A stretch of DNA of 64,000 nucleotides, from contig CAZYFH010000005.1 in assembly GCA_964646815.1 (NCBI GenBank), forward strand, positions 95,685-159,684, read 5' to 3'. Of the stretch, positions 34,128 through 43,231 are shown in pieces. The number at the start of each line of letters is the position of its first letter. Position 1 is the stretch's first letter. Origin of the DNA: CAZYFH01 sp964646815. GTDB taxonomy: Bacteria > Acidobacteriota > Vicinamibacteria > Vicinamibacterales > UBA8438. Under the pieces are notes generated by a model. That model was not told the origin of the DNA, made no database searches, and saw only the letters and a program-made list of their open reading frames with translations. The position numbers were made by a program, and so were the translations under genes.

Positions 34128-35087
34128 CTAGGCGGACTTTCGCGTTGTGTCTGGCGCGGCCCCCGCCACGGTGACCTGTCTCACGAAGAAGTCCTCGAGC
34201 GTTTCGTGGCGAGGGGTCAGCGAAACGATGTGCGCACCGCTGCCGGCGAGCTCTGCGACGATGGCTTCCGGTGGTCGATCGATCGGGAGCTCGATCATGT
34301 AGAGCCCATCGGCGACACGCGTCACTGCCTTGACGCCAGGCTCCAGGGCGGCCACCCGCGATGCGTCGATCCCCTCCACGACGAGCTCCCAGCCCCGCAC
34401 CTCGAGCGCGAGGTCGGCCACGCGACCTGACGCGACGAGTCGGCCCTTCGTCAGAATCGCGACCCGGCTGCAGACGGCCTGTGCGTCGCCGAGGATATGC
34501 GAGCTGAAGAACAGCGTCCGCCCCTCGTCGCGCAGCCACAGGATGATGTCGCGCACGTCGCGCCGTCCGAGCGGATCCAGGCCGGACATCGGTTCGTCCA
34601 AGAAGATCACCTCAGGATCGTTGATGAGCGCCTGGGCGATGCCGACACGCTGCAACATCCCCTTGGAGTACTTGCGTAGCACCTGGCGCCGCTCCGCACC
34701 AAGACCAACGCGGTCGAGGAACTGAGCCGCGCGCCGGCGCGATTCGGCCGCCGTGTACCCGAACAGCCCGGCAAAGTAGATAAGCAACTCCTCCGCCGTG
34801 ACGTTTTCGTAGAAGTAGGGTGTTTCCGGTAGGAAGCCGATGCGCCGGCGCACCGCCACGTCACCGACCGGCTGGCCCAAGATCTCGGCCAAACCGGACG
34901 TCGGATAGATGAGCTGCATGAGCAGCTTCAACGTGGTCGTCTTGCCGGCCCCGTTCGGTCCGAGATACCCGATGACCTCTCCCGGCTCCACGTCGAGCGT
35001 CACCCGGTCGAGCGCGCGGTACGGGCGGGGACGCCAGAAACCCACCTTGAAGTCCTTCGTCAGCTCCGCGAGGCGAACGGCACGCAT
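34128..35087 (-). CDS. ABC transporter ATP-binding protein (pil-cluster, PilH-like)
   Basis: 319 residues. Walker A YLGPNGAGKTTTLKLL, Q-loop FLPETPYFYENVT, signature YSKGMLQRVGIAQALI, Walker B EVIFLDEPMSGLDP and the H-loop in LFFSSHIL are all intact, so it should be an active ATPase. The C-terminal 90 residues form the extra domain seen in ABC-2 exporters. It pairs with the permease at 33307-34113. It lies 54 bp downstream of the VKOR-DsbA gene on the same strand. Confidence 0.9.
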   Translation of the reverse strand: MRAVRLAELTKDFKVGFWRPRPYRALDRVTLDVEPGEVIGYLGPNGAGKTTTLKLLMQLIYPTSGLAEILGQPVGDVAVRRRIGFLPETPYFYENVTAEELLIYFAGLFGYTAAESRRRAAQFLDRVGLGAERRQVLRKYSKGMLQRVGIAQALINDPEVIFLDEPMSGLDPLGRRDVRDIILWLRDEGRTLFFSSHILGDAQAVCSRVAILTKGRLVASGRVADLALEVRGWELVVEGIDASRVAALEPGVKAVTRVADGLYMIELPIDRPPEAIVAELAGSGAHIVSLTPRHETLEDFFVRQVTVAGAAPDTTRKSA

Positions 35088-35141
35088 CCTGGCTGCCTAC
35101 CCCCCTGTCTTAGCGATGGCTTGCCCGACCATGGCGGCGCC

Positions 35142-36395
35142 CTATGGGGCGCCCTCGGCGCGCGCGAGCTCGAAAGCAATCGCGGCGTCGAAGAACTGCG
35201 GCGCGAGACCGCCCTTGAGCACGACGCCGTTAATGACATAGGTGGGCGTCGCCTCCACGGGCAACACCGCCCCGCTCGCAATGTCGACCTTGACCCGTGC
35301 GATCTCGGCGTCATACGCCGTGTCGAATCGTGCCGCGTCGATTCCCGCGACGTCGCCGAGCGCCGTCACGATGCTGTCGCGTGAGAGCGTCGGCTGGTTG
35401 GCGTACAACCACTCCTCCATCTCCTGCCGCACGTCGGCGCCGACGGAATCCGCAAGGCGAACCGCGACCGCGGCCTCGCAAGCTGCGCCGTGCGGGCCGT
35501 TCGGCGACCCGTCGTTGCACTCGGGATCGAGTGGATAGTCGCGCGTGATGAGCGAGACGGCGCCGGGGTGGCTCGACTCGTACTTCGCGAAGATCGGTCC
35601 ATACAGGAGATGAGTATTGGCGCAGGCGGGGCATTGGTAGTCGTTGAACTTGACGACCACGACCTGGGTCTCGTGGTCCGGTCCCACATTCAGCAGCGCG
35701 AGATCCACGCGCGGCTGGGCTTCCCAGAACCGCTCGAACTCGCTCTGCTGAGCCGCCGTCGCTGCGGGCGGGCGCGGGTCTCCGGCAGTCTCGCTCGGCG
35801 CCGCAGCGGTCAGGGCCGGCACCTCACCCAGGCGGGCAAACCACACCGTCGAGCCGGCCACCACGACGACGAACACGACGACGAGCCCAAAACCGACAGG
35901 ACGTGACGTCAAATATCTGAGATCGGCGACCGCAGCCACCGGAAGTTGCCTCACCGGTGTTGACTCACCGATACCCGACACGATGAAGATGCCGACGACG
36001 GCCACGTAGACGACGACGCAGAGCACGCAGACGACCTGGAGGACGACGAACGAGGCGTACGCCATATACATCGCGACCGCGAGGCCCGCGGTGGACCACA
36101 CAAGGAGATACCCGCTCACGTTCGGTTGCGACGACGCCGGTGCAGTGGCGCCAGCGAAGGCAAGGAGGAGAATGCCGATGAACCAGAACACGCCGCCGAC
36201 GGCGACCGGGACTCCGGCGAGGCTCCCGTATCGGCTCTGGTAAACATCGGTGCAACTGATACGCGCGTTGATGTCACAGAACGTCGTGTAACCCTGGTCG
36301 GTCACCATCTGCGCGTGCACATAGGTGGAGATCCCGGCGGCCACGAGGCCGCCGAGCGCCAGGACCGTCATCCAGCGCCGTGCACGGTTACTCAT
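35142..36395 (-). CDS. VKOR-DsbA fusion: vitamin K epoxide reductase domain plus thioredoxin-like oxidase
   Basis: 417 residues. The N-terminal half is a VKOR domain with four to five membrane helices; TTFCDINARISCTDVYQSRYGSLAGVPVA provides the outer Cys pair and VVCVLCVVVY the quinone-side CxxC. After a helix and an Ala/Pro linker, a DsbA-like domain has VVVKFNDYQCPACANTH (CPAC active site) and cis-Pro in EATPTYVING. It oxidises cysteines in exported proteins, re-oxidised through quinones. The pilin relic nearby retains cysteines and the intact pilin has two, so pilins may be clients (inference). Confidence 0.9.
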   Translation of the reverse strand: MSNRARRWMTVLALGGLVAAGISTYVHAQMVTDQGYTTFCDINARISCTDVYQSRYGSLAGVPVAVGGVFWFIGILLLAFAGATAPASSQPNVSGYLLVWSTAGLAVAMYMAYASFVVLQVVCVLCVVVYVAVVGIFIVSGIGESTPVRQLPVAAVADLRYLTSRPVGFGLVVVFVVVVAGSTVWFARLGEVPALTAAAPSETAGDPRPPAATAAQQSEFERFWEAQPRVDLALLNVGPDHETQVVVVKFNDYQCPACANTHLLYGPIFAKYESSHPGAVSLITRDYPLDPECNDGSPNGPHGAACEAAVAVRLADSVGADVRQEMEEWLYANQPTLSRDSIVTALGDVAGIDAARFDTAYDAEIARVKVDIASGAVLPVEATPTYVINGVVLKGGLAPQFFDAAIAFELARAEGAP

Positions 36396-36591
36396 CCCTC
36401 GCGACCTCCGTTCACTCGCTCATCCCCGAGGTAAAGATCTGACAATCTTGTAAAGGCTCTGGGAAGCAACGTCAAGCTGACGACCCGTAGACATCCGAGA
36501 CGTTCGCTGGCCGCCCCGACGCGCCGCCATTTGTCGTGTCGGCTGGAGGGGCGTTCAACGCCAGTGGCGCAGGTCGGCGGCCTGGCGGAAG

Positions 36592-37126
36592 GCGGCGACT
36601 GGAAGGCCTGGCGTCCCAAAGGCGCGCCGTTCTGAGTCACGGGCAGGGCGGCGGTCGCCTGATAGATGGTCCCGCCCTGGTTCATCCCGAAGAAGCGGAT
36701 GCCCCCGTTGAAAATAGGGTCGGCTCCGGCGTGGTAGGTCGAGGCCAGGCTACACGCCGACCCACCGTTACACAACGCCTCGGCCCCGGCCCCGGCCCCG
36801 AGAGCCCCTGGGGTCAGTATCAGCAGATAGCTACTCTTGGTCGATGAATCGGTCGACAGGTCGGTGTTGATGAATCCATCCATCGCCCGCTTGACACCGG
36901 CGCGTCCCCAGGACGGTGAGGGAGGATGCGTAGAAACCAAGCCGCAGGACCACGTGTATGAGTACTGCGCGCTGTTGATGATGCGAAGCGAGCCAATAGC
37001 AGCCGACTCGTTAGAGGCAGCTCAGGCTCGGTTAACACCGGGAAGGGCCAGCGCAGCGATGAGCATCATGACCGCCAGGGCGATCATCACCTCGAACGGC
37101 GTAAAGTCAGCATGCGCTTCGTGCAC
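36592..37126 (-). pseudogene. Type IV pilin-like gene interrupted by an in-frame TGA
   Basis: From GTG 37126 the frame reads HEAHADFTPFEVMIALAVMM and LIAALALPGVNRA, then TGA (37024-37022), then continues in the same frame with ASNESAAIGSLRIINSAQYS. Downstream it matches the intact neighbour: DGFINTDLSTDSSTKSSY and FFGMNQGGTIYQATAALPVTQ against DGFIGTDLSTDPSTKSSY and NFGTNQGGTIYFISGA. The usual stop is lost, and the frame runs open to 36392. The prepilin leader is also atypical (Asp instead of Gly at -1, Pro and Phe at +3 and +4). Confidence 0.8.
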
Positions 37127-37249
37127 CGCTCGGACCCTCGTCCATATCGCACCCTGGGCCTCCTGGCCCGCTCCACGGGTTGGTCGGCACCACAAGAAAA
37201 GGAGGCTCCCCGCGAGGCCATCCCCTGGTCGACAACGCCGATGTCGTCC

Positions 37250-37783
37250 CTACTGAATCGGCGCGGAGCCCGCGGGCGCTCCCTGCTGCGTCACCGGCAC
37301 GGCGGCGCCGCTGATGAAGTAGATCGTGCCACCCTGGTTGGTCCCGAAGTTCCGCACGCCGCCGCCGGCCAGCGGCGCGCCGCTGACGAAGTACGTCGTA
37401 GCCACCGCACCCGCCGCGAGCCCATTGCACGACGCCGGGGCGCCGGTCGCTGCCGCCCCGCCGGTCACGGTGATTGTATAGCTGCTTTTCGTCGACGGAT
37501 CCGTTGACAGGTCGGTGCCGATGAAGCCATCAGTGCCGGCGGTCGGTGGGTTGGCGAGGTTCACCAACGTGGGCGCGTAGAATCCGCTCCCACAGCTCGC
37601 CGCGTAGGTCGCCTGGGCGCTGTTGATCGCGCGGAGCGACCCGATGGCGGATGCCTCGTTCCCTGACATACGCGCTCGGAGCAGCCCCGGAACCGCGATG
37701 GCGGCGAGGATCCCAATGATCGCGACAACGATCAGCAGCTCGATCAGTGTGAATCCTTCGTCCTTCATCATGCGCTTCTTCAT
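37250..37783 (-). CDS. Type IV major pilin-like protein with N-terminal methylation motif
   Basis: 177 residues from ATG 37783, preceded by GAGGAGAG. A short leader MKKRMMKDEG precedes the cleavage site and the hydrophobic FTLIELLIVVAIIGILAAIA helix with Glu5, so PilD should process it. The globular part is Gly/Ala/Thr-rich with two Cys (SCGSGFY and ASCNGLA), likely a disulfide. It is the only intact pilin seen; a broken paralogue lies just downstream. Confidence 0.9.
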   Translation of the reverse strand: MKKRMMKDEGFTLIELLIVVAIIGILAAIAVPGLLRARMSGNEASAIGSLRAINSAQATYAASCGSGFYAPTLVNLANPPTAGTDGFIGTDLSTDPSTKSSYTITVTGGAAATGAPASCNGLAAGAVATTYFVSGAPLAGGGVRNFGTNQGGTIYFISGAAVPVTQQGAPAGSAPIQ

Positions 37784-37830
37784 TGTTCTCTCCTCTGCGA
37801 ACGCGATTTCGATTCCGCTCGAGCCCAAAC

Positions 37831-37852
37831 TCCCCCGCCTGCAGGCGGGGAG
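37831..37852. other. Palindrome CCCCGCCTGCAGGCGGGG at the end of the IS200-like relic
   Basis: An 18-bp perfect palindrome (37833-37850) inside ACTCCCC..GGGGAGT. IS200/IS605 elements carry imperfect hairpins at their ends in place of inverted repeats, so this may mark the right end of the relic at 37909-38344. Confidence 0.45.
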
Positions 37853-37908
37853 TCATCCTCGACTAACGCCGCCCGAAGGCTCTCCGCACGAGGCAGGCTC
37901 CATCGCCC

Positions 37909-38344
37909 TCACTCGGACACCTGCAAACGCTCAGCGGCTGACGGGGAGTCCCCTTGCCACCGAATGTACTCGGCGAACGTCTCGTCCGTCACATTGCCGC
38001 GGCGCGCCACGAAAGAGCTATGGGTCCACACGTCATGCCCCCAGAACGTCTTCTTCAACCGCCGGTTGTCCCTTCAGCTCTCGATGCGACGTCTTGCCTT
38101 TGACCGCCTGCATCACGCGGCGCGGGGACCAGTGCGGCGGGGTGCTCAGCAACAGGTGGACATCATCCGCCCGGACGGACCCCTGCAGAATCTCGATGTC
38201 ACGCCTCCGACAGTGTTGCTGAAGCTGCTTGCGGACCTCCAAGCCGAGGTCGCCCCGCAGGGCAAGCTTGCGATCCTTCGTGCACACGACGAAATGACTG
38301 TGCACCACATGAATTGTATGGGCCGACCGACGGTAGTCGCGCAT
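37909..38344 (-). pseudogene. IS200/IS605-type TnpA transposase relic (frameshifted)
   Basis: From ATG 38344 the protein reads MRDYRRSAHTIHVVHSHFVV, KDRKLALRGDLGLEVRKQL and VRADDVHLLLSTPPHWSPRR; a single shift near 38055 is then needed to continue LKKTFWGHDVWTHSSFVARR and FAEYIRWQGDSPSAAERLQV to a TGA at 37911-37909. The HUH metal motif, usually DHVH, reads DDVH, so the first His is lost. The Tyr region (EYI) is still visible. A dead copy. Confidence 0.85.
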
Positions 38345-38497
38345 GGCCGGCCCTTGTGTCGCAAGACTCCTGAAGGCGAGAGGGTTCCCCATCCCAGAGT
38401 GCGGCCCTGGGCGGTCCTGTCTCTTTGCCCTTGAAAAAAGGGAAAGCTACTATTCTGGTACGCTGACAATTATCGTCAAGGGACGAGGCTGGCCTCG

Positions 38498-39556
38498 CTA
38501 CAACCCGATGCGGCCCGACAGCGACCAGCCCCGCTCGGTCGACTCCCGCCCCTGAGTCATCTGGGCGTCGAAGTAGAATCCCGACGTCAGCGCGACACTC
38601 AGACCAAACGCGCCGGCCATCTGGCGCTTCTCCTGGGCGAGGTTGACACGAGCCCCGCCCCGGACGCCGACCCACTCGCCGAACCAGTGCTCGCCGCCAA
38701 CGGCGAGCGCTCTACGGTCTCCGGCGACCGTACGCGACCGCGTCAGGTCGACATCGACCGCCAGCAACAGCCCGGCGGGGAGCCGCAGCGCCATCCCGCT
38801 CCGCAGATGGCGATCCAACCGCACGCTGCCGCCGGCCGGCCCGGAGAACGACGGCTGGCGCATGTTACGGGCGACGAGCCCCACTCGAAACGTCGGCGAC
38901 CCGATCATCACGCCCAGATCGACGTCGTATTCGTGCTTCGTCTGCCGATCGAGGTCGTCGGCCTGGAGCAACAAATCGGCCGTCGACACTGCGGGCGCGC
39001 CCGCCGCCACACCGACCGCCCCGTAGACGTAGCGAATGGTCGTCCCCAGGCTGAACCCAGATTCGACCATCGACACGGTCGTGACGGCGACGTTATGAGT
39101 GATCAGCGACTGCAGGGTCGCCTGGCCCCCTGGATCTTCTCTAGCGTCACTGGGTACCGCTCCATGGGGTGAGGGCCGGTCGATTTTGTTTGCGCGTAGG
39201 CGGTAGTACGAGAAGCCCGCAGTGTTTGTCGTCCACCCCGCGAACCAGCCGGATGCCGCCGTACCCGGCGTGTCCGATTGGCTCCGATCGACCCGCGTGT
39301 TGGCAGTCTGTCCGTCGACGATCAGGCTGAACAAGCCACCAGTGGGGAGACCCGCCGGGTTCCAATACACCGCAGTGGCGTCATCGGCCACACCCACGAA
39401 CGCGCCGGCCATACCGAGGGCGCGAGTGCCGACCTACTCGAACACTTGTGCGACCGCGGTCCCTGGAAACAGGGCCGCGCTGAGCGCGACGACGACCACC
39501 CATCCCGTATGGATACGTGCCTTAGGGTGCAACGGCGGGCACCGACACGCCATCAT
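38498..39556 (-). pseudogene. TraF/PorV-like outer-membrane protein gene broken by an amber codon after the signal peptide
   Basis: From ATG 39556 the frame encodes a basic start, GWVVVVALSAALFPGTAVAQ (a signal peptide) and VFE, then TAG (39436-39434), then VGTRALGMAGAFVGVADDAT and AVYWNPAGLP, the classic start of this outer-membrane family. The rest (305 codons) is intact, with barrel-like strands up to SLSGRIGL. Re-initiation at ATG 39412 would give a 304-residue protein without a signal peptide. The function of the family is unclear; members resemble conjugative TraF or type IX PorV-like barrels. Confidence 0.75.
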
Positions 39557-39578
39557 GCGAACGAGCCTAGCAGGTGTG

Positions 39579-40130
39579 CTAACCCACCAGGACAGCGGCG
39601 GCGATGACGGTGGTCCACAGCCCGCTTTTGTCGCCGATCGCCGTCTGGGTGACGTTCTGGGTCAGCACGATCTTGCTCGAGAGTCGCCACACTTCCTTGT
39701 TTTCGTCCCAGCTCTTGTCAGGATCGAACTCCAGTCCGAGTGTTGTGGCCAGCATCTCGGCGGCGAGATCCTCCGCGTAGTCACCTGCTGTCTCCTCGTT
39801 CTCCCCAAAGCTATGATGCTCAGAGAGATAGCCGTAGAGCTTGCGATCGCGCGGGATGGCGACGCCGATCGTGGCGGCGACTAGACGGTGCGGTTCGCGT
39901 GTCGCCGCCTCCGACATCACGACGAAGGTCACCTGGCCTGGGCTGAGACGACGCACGCCGTCCTTGCGGGAAAGGATCTTGCACCCGGGCGGGAAGATGC
40001 TCGACACCCGCACCAGGTTACAGGCCGCGATGCCGGCCGACCGCAGGGCCAACTCGAACGAGGTGAGTCTCTCTCTGTGCTTACCGACGCCCTTCGTGAA
40101 GAAGAGCTCTCTGGGAACGAAACCGAGCAA
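39579..40130 (-). CDS. Pyruvoyl-dependent arginine decarboxylase
   Basis: 183 residues from TTG 40130, chosen because AGGA lies 7 bases upstream and the N-terminus matches the family (VPRELFFTKGVGKHRERLTSFELALRSAGI). The self-cleavage site is the Ser-Ser of RVSSIFPPGCK (residues 43-44), producing the beta chain and a pyruvoyl-capped alpha chain. The conserved Glu lies in GYLSEHHSFGENEETAGDYAEDLA. Arginine is decarboxylated to agmatine for polyamine synthesis or acid resistance. No speB-like partner is nearby. Confidence 0.88.
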   Translation of the reverse strand: MLGFVPRELFFTKGVGKHRERLTSFELALRSAGIAACNLVRVSSIFPPGCKILSRKDGVRRLSPGQVTFVVMSEAATREPHRLVAATIGVAIPRDRKLYGYLSEHHSFGENEETAGDYAEDLAAEMLATTLGLEFDPDKSWDENKEVWRLSSKIVLTQNVTQTAIGDKSGLWTTVIAAAVLVG

Positions 40131-40270
40131 CGCGTAGTCCTATAGTGAACACGCATCCTAGTCAAATGCTTCAACGGGTGTCAAGGCACGCGCGGGCTCA
40201 GAACTTTCTGGCAAGTTGTCTCGTATCAATCGGATACAGCCAGTCCAAGGGTAAAATGGGAGCTTGAGGC

Positions 40271-40489
40271 ATGATCTGTGCTGAACGCTGTAAACGAATC
40301 GCCTTCCACGCTTCGTCTGGGCCTCATGAGCCGTTTCGTCGGCGTGATCGTGTCGCCTGGTGGGTGATGCTCTTGGCGATTGGAACCGGGGTCGTAGCCG
40401 AACGACGGGCCGGACCGATTGCCGTTGCGCTGTATGCGGTGTACACAATCATGGCGGTCGCGGTCACTCAAATGCGACTGAGCGGATGA
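40271..40489 (+). CDS. Small hypothetical membrane protein
   Basis: 72 residues from ATG 40271. A basic segment (KRIAFHASSGPHEPFRRRDR) is followed by two possible membrane helices (VAWWVMLLAIGTGVV and GPIAVALYAVYTIMAVAV). It stops 4 bp before the MacA-like gene, which favours a real gene. I recognise no family. Confidence 0.4.
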   Translation: MICAERCKRIAFHASSGPHEPFRRRDRVAWWVMLLAIGTGVVAERRAGPIAVALYAVYTIMAVAVTQMRLSG

Positions 40490-40493
40490 AACT

Positions 40494-41945
40494 ATGAACC
40501 AAGGCAGTCAGTCACCGACCTCGGATGAACCGATATCGACGACGCCCGCGATCGTACCGAGGCAGTCGAGCGGTCGTCGCATGCTCCTCGTTGGCGGGCT
40601 CATCGTGCTCACGGGTGTCGCGCTCGTCGTAGTGAACCTATACTTCCAGCGATCGGACCTGCCCGAGGTCGACGTCGAGGCGATCGCACGCCGGGATCTC
40701 GTGGCGGTCGTTTCCGCCTCGGGAACGATCGAGCCAAAGCTCTCCGTCGACATGAGCGCCAGCGTAATGGGCCGCGTCACGCGACTCGCGGTCGACGAAG
40801 GCGACAGGGTGACGGCCGGTCAGTTCCTGCTGCAGATCGACCCCGAATCGCTCCAGGCTGCCGTGAGTCGAGGCGAGGCATCGCTCGGAGCCACCGAATC
40901 GACGCAGGTGCAGGCACGCGTGTCGGTCGAGACAGCCAGCGTCAACCTCGAGCTCGCGCGCGACAACCTCGAACGCCAGCAGGAACTCTGGGAGCTCAAG
41001 CTGGTCTCGCGCGAGGCGTACGACCAGGCGAACACCGAGGTTGAGCTGCGCGAATCCGAGCTCAGGGCGCGTGAGGTCGAGGTGGAGACCGCGGAACAAC
41101 GGATCCGCCAGGAACGGGCCACGCTCGACAGCGCGCGGTATGACCTCACGCAGGTGACGATCACGTCACCGATCGACGGCATCGTGACGCGTCGCAACAT
41201 CGAGGAGGGCGAGACGGTCGTCATTGGCACAATGAACAACGCCGGCACCGTGCTGTTGACGATCGCCGACTTTTCGATCCTCGAGGCCGAGCTCGAAGTG
41301 GACGAGACCGACATCCCGGAAATGCGGTTTGGGCAGTCCGCCGAGATCACCATCGACGCATTGCCGGGCGAGAGCTACGTCGGACAGGTTACGGAGATCG
41401 GCAACAGCCCGATCCAGGAGGGCCAGGCCGGCGGTGTCAGCTCGCAGCAGGCGACAAACTTCGAGGTGATCGTCACGCTCGACGAGAATGTACCGAACGT
41501 CCGACCTGGCTTCACGTGTACGGCCGACATTACGACCGCCACGCGTCCCGGCGCTGTCGCGGTGCCGATTCAGGCGACGACGATCCGCGAGGTCGAACTC
41601 GACGTGGCAGGCAACATCATCCGCGCGAATCCGGTCGGCGGGGAGGGACTCCTGGCGGCGCCGGCGACCGCCTCGGGCGGTCGCGCCGAGGTCGAGGGGG
41701 TCTTTGTCATACGCCAGGGCCGCGCGCAGTTCGTGGCGATCGAGACCGGCATCGCCGGTGAGCGCTATTTCGAAGCGTTGGCGGGCCTGAACGAAGGCGA
41801 CCGCGTCATCACCGGTCCGTTCAACGTCGTGCGCACCCTGAGCGACGGCGATGCGGTGCAGGCGAACGAACGCGCACTCGGCGACACAGAGGACTCCCCG
41901 GACAGCGCGTCGGGGGGGGGAATCCAGCTGAGATTCGGTCAATGA
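40494..41945 (+). CDS. Periplasmic adaptor / membrane-fusion protein (MacA/HlyD family)
   Basis: 483 residues. N-terminal membrane anchor MLLVGGLIVLTGVALVVVNL, then a lipoyl half-domain (MSASVMGRVTRLAVDEGDRV), a coiled coil (about residues 120-220, rich in Glu/Arg/Leu), the second lipoyl half (ITSPIDGIVTRRNIEEGETV), a beta-barrel and a membrane-proximal domain. It would link an inner-membrane transporter to an outer-membrane channel. Two MacB-type permeases follow, 39 bp and 11 bp apart in turn, and form an operon. Confidence 0.88.
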   Translation: MNQGSQSPTSDEPISTTPAIVPRQSSGRRMLLVGGLIVLTGVALVVVNLYFQRSDLPEVDVEAIARRDLVAVVSASGTIEPKLSVDMSASVMGRVTRLAVDEGDRVTAGQFLLQIDPESLQAAVSRGEASLGATESTQVQARVSVETASVNLELARDNLERQQELWELKLVSREAYDQANTEVELRESELRAREVEVETAEQRIRQERATLDSARYDLTQVTITSPIDGIVTRRNIEEGETVVIGTMNNAGTVLLTIADFSILEAELEVDETDIPEMRFGQSAEITIDALPGESYVGQVTEIGNSPIQEGQAGGVSSQQATNFEVIVTLDENVPNVRPGFTCTADITTATRPGAVAVPIQATTIREVELDVAGNIIRANPVGGEGLLAAPATASGGRAEVEGVFVIRQGRAQFVAIETGIAGERYFEALAGLNEGDRVITGPFNVVRTLSDGDAVQANERALGDTEDSPDSASGGGIQLRFGQ

Positions 41946-41984
41946 TTGACGTCGCGGGCAGTATCGTGACGGGCCACCCATAAC

Positions 41985-43220
41985 ATGATTCGCCTGGGGT
42001 TGATCGTCGAGATGATCCGGGTTGCGCTCAGCGCGATCTGGGCCAATAAGCTGCGCTCCTTCCTGACCACCCTCGGGAACATCGTCGCAGTGGCGTCGAT
42101 CGTCGCGCTCGTGTCGCTGATCGAGGGGATCAACGACGAGGTGTCGAGCGTCCTTCTCTCACAGGTCGGCGCCGATTCGTTCATGGTCGATCGCGAGGGT
42201 CCCACGATGAACGTGGACGACTGGGAACGGATGCAAAGGAACCCGCGCATCACGCTAGACGACGCGGCGGCCGTTCGCCAGTACGCGCCAAACGTCACGG
42301 CGGTCATGGCCGAGGCGGAGCAAACCGGCCAGGTGAGCTATCGAGAGCACGTGTTAGAGAGCGTGGAGATCCGGGGCGTGACCAGCGAGTTTACGCAGTT
42401 TTCGGTGTTTAACGCCGAACGCGGCCGGCTAATGAACCGCACCGAGGTCGATCGACGGCGCAACGTCGCCGTCCTCGGATGGGACACGGCCGACCGACTG
42501 TTCGCCGAGGTGAACCCACTCGACCGCACCATCAAGATTCAGGGGGTGCATTTCCGGGTCATCGGTGTGAGCCGAAAGCAGGGAGCGGTCCTCGGGCGGA
42601 CGATGGACGAATTCGCCGTCATCCCGCTCGGGGCCTTTCGACGGCTCTTCGGCAGCCGACCGTCACTCACTCTGCTCGTTCAGCCGGCGGACCCGATCCT
42701 CACCGATACCGCCATGGGCGAGGCCACCGTCGCCCTGCGGATCGACCGCCGACTCAAGGCGTCCGAGGAGGACAACTTCGGCATCTTCTCGTCCGACACG
42801 ATCCTCGGCATTTACAACCAGGCCACGACCGGCATTTTCACCGTGTTGATCGGCGTCGTGGCGCTGTCGCTCGTCGTCGCGGGCATCGTCATCATGAACA
42901 TCATGCTAATGGCCGTATCCGAGCGGACGCGGGAGATTGGTCTCCGGAAGGCGCTCGGCGCCCGGCGGCAAGACATCCTATGGCAGATGCTCGCAGAGTC
43001 GGTCACTCTGTCGGTCCTGGGTGGAATTGCCGGCACCGCGCTCGGCGCTGGCGCGGCGCTGGCGCTCGACCGAGTTGCGCCGATCCCGGCGTCGGTGCAC
43101 GTCTGGTCGATCGCGCTGGCGATCTCGATGACCGCCGTCGTCGGGCTCTTCTTCGGACTGTATCCGGCCTCTCGCGCGGCCGCGCTCGATCCGATCGATG
43201 CTCTCGGACGAGGTGAATAG
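41985..43220 (+). CDS. MacB/FtsX-type ABC permease 1
   Basis: 411 residues. Topology of the MacB permease: one N-terminal helix (residues about 10-40), a large periplasmic MacB_PCD domain, then three helices with NIMLMAVSERTREIGLRKALGARRQDILWQMLAES. It lacks any ATP-binding domain. Starts at ATG 41985. Together with the following permease it may form a heterodimer. Confidence 0.87.
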   Translation: MIRLGLIVEMIRVALSAIWANKLRSFLTTLGNIVAVASIVALVSLIEGINDEVSSVLLSQVGADSFMVDREGPTMNVDDWERMQRNPRITLDDAAAVRQYAPNVTAVMAEAEQTGQVSYREHVLESVEIRGVTSEFTQFSVFNAERGRLMNRTEVDRRRNVAVLGWDTADRLFAEVNPLDRTIKIQGVHFRVIGVSRKQGAVLGRTMDEFAVIPLGAFRRLFGSRPSLTLLVQPADPILTDTAMGEATVALRIDRRLKASEEDNFGIFSSDTILGIYNQATTGIFTVLIGVVALSLVVAGIVIMNIMLMAVSERTREIGLRKALGARRQDILWQMLAESVTLSVLGGIAGTALGAGAALALDRVAPIPASVHVWSIALAISMTAVVGLFFGLYPASRAAALDPIDALGRGE

Positions 43221-43231
43221 CGGAGATTTCT

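Noticed and set aside
37022..37024. TGA in the second pilin as selenocysteine or stop-codon reassignment
   Set aside because: TGA and TAG serve as ordinary stops in most genes here, and the position is not a catalytic Cys/Sec site.
37165..37220. Terminator after the intact pilin gene
   Set aside because: The best stem is about five pairs with a bulge followed by TCCTTTTCTT; too weak to call.
40131..40180. Promoter of the arginine decarboxylase gene
   Set aside because: TTGACT and TATAGG are present on the minus strand but only 15 bp apart, shorter than functional spacing.
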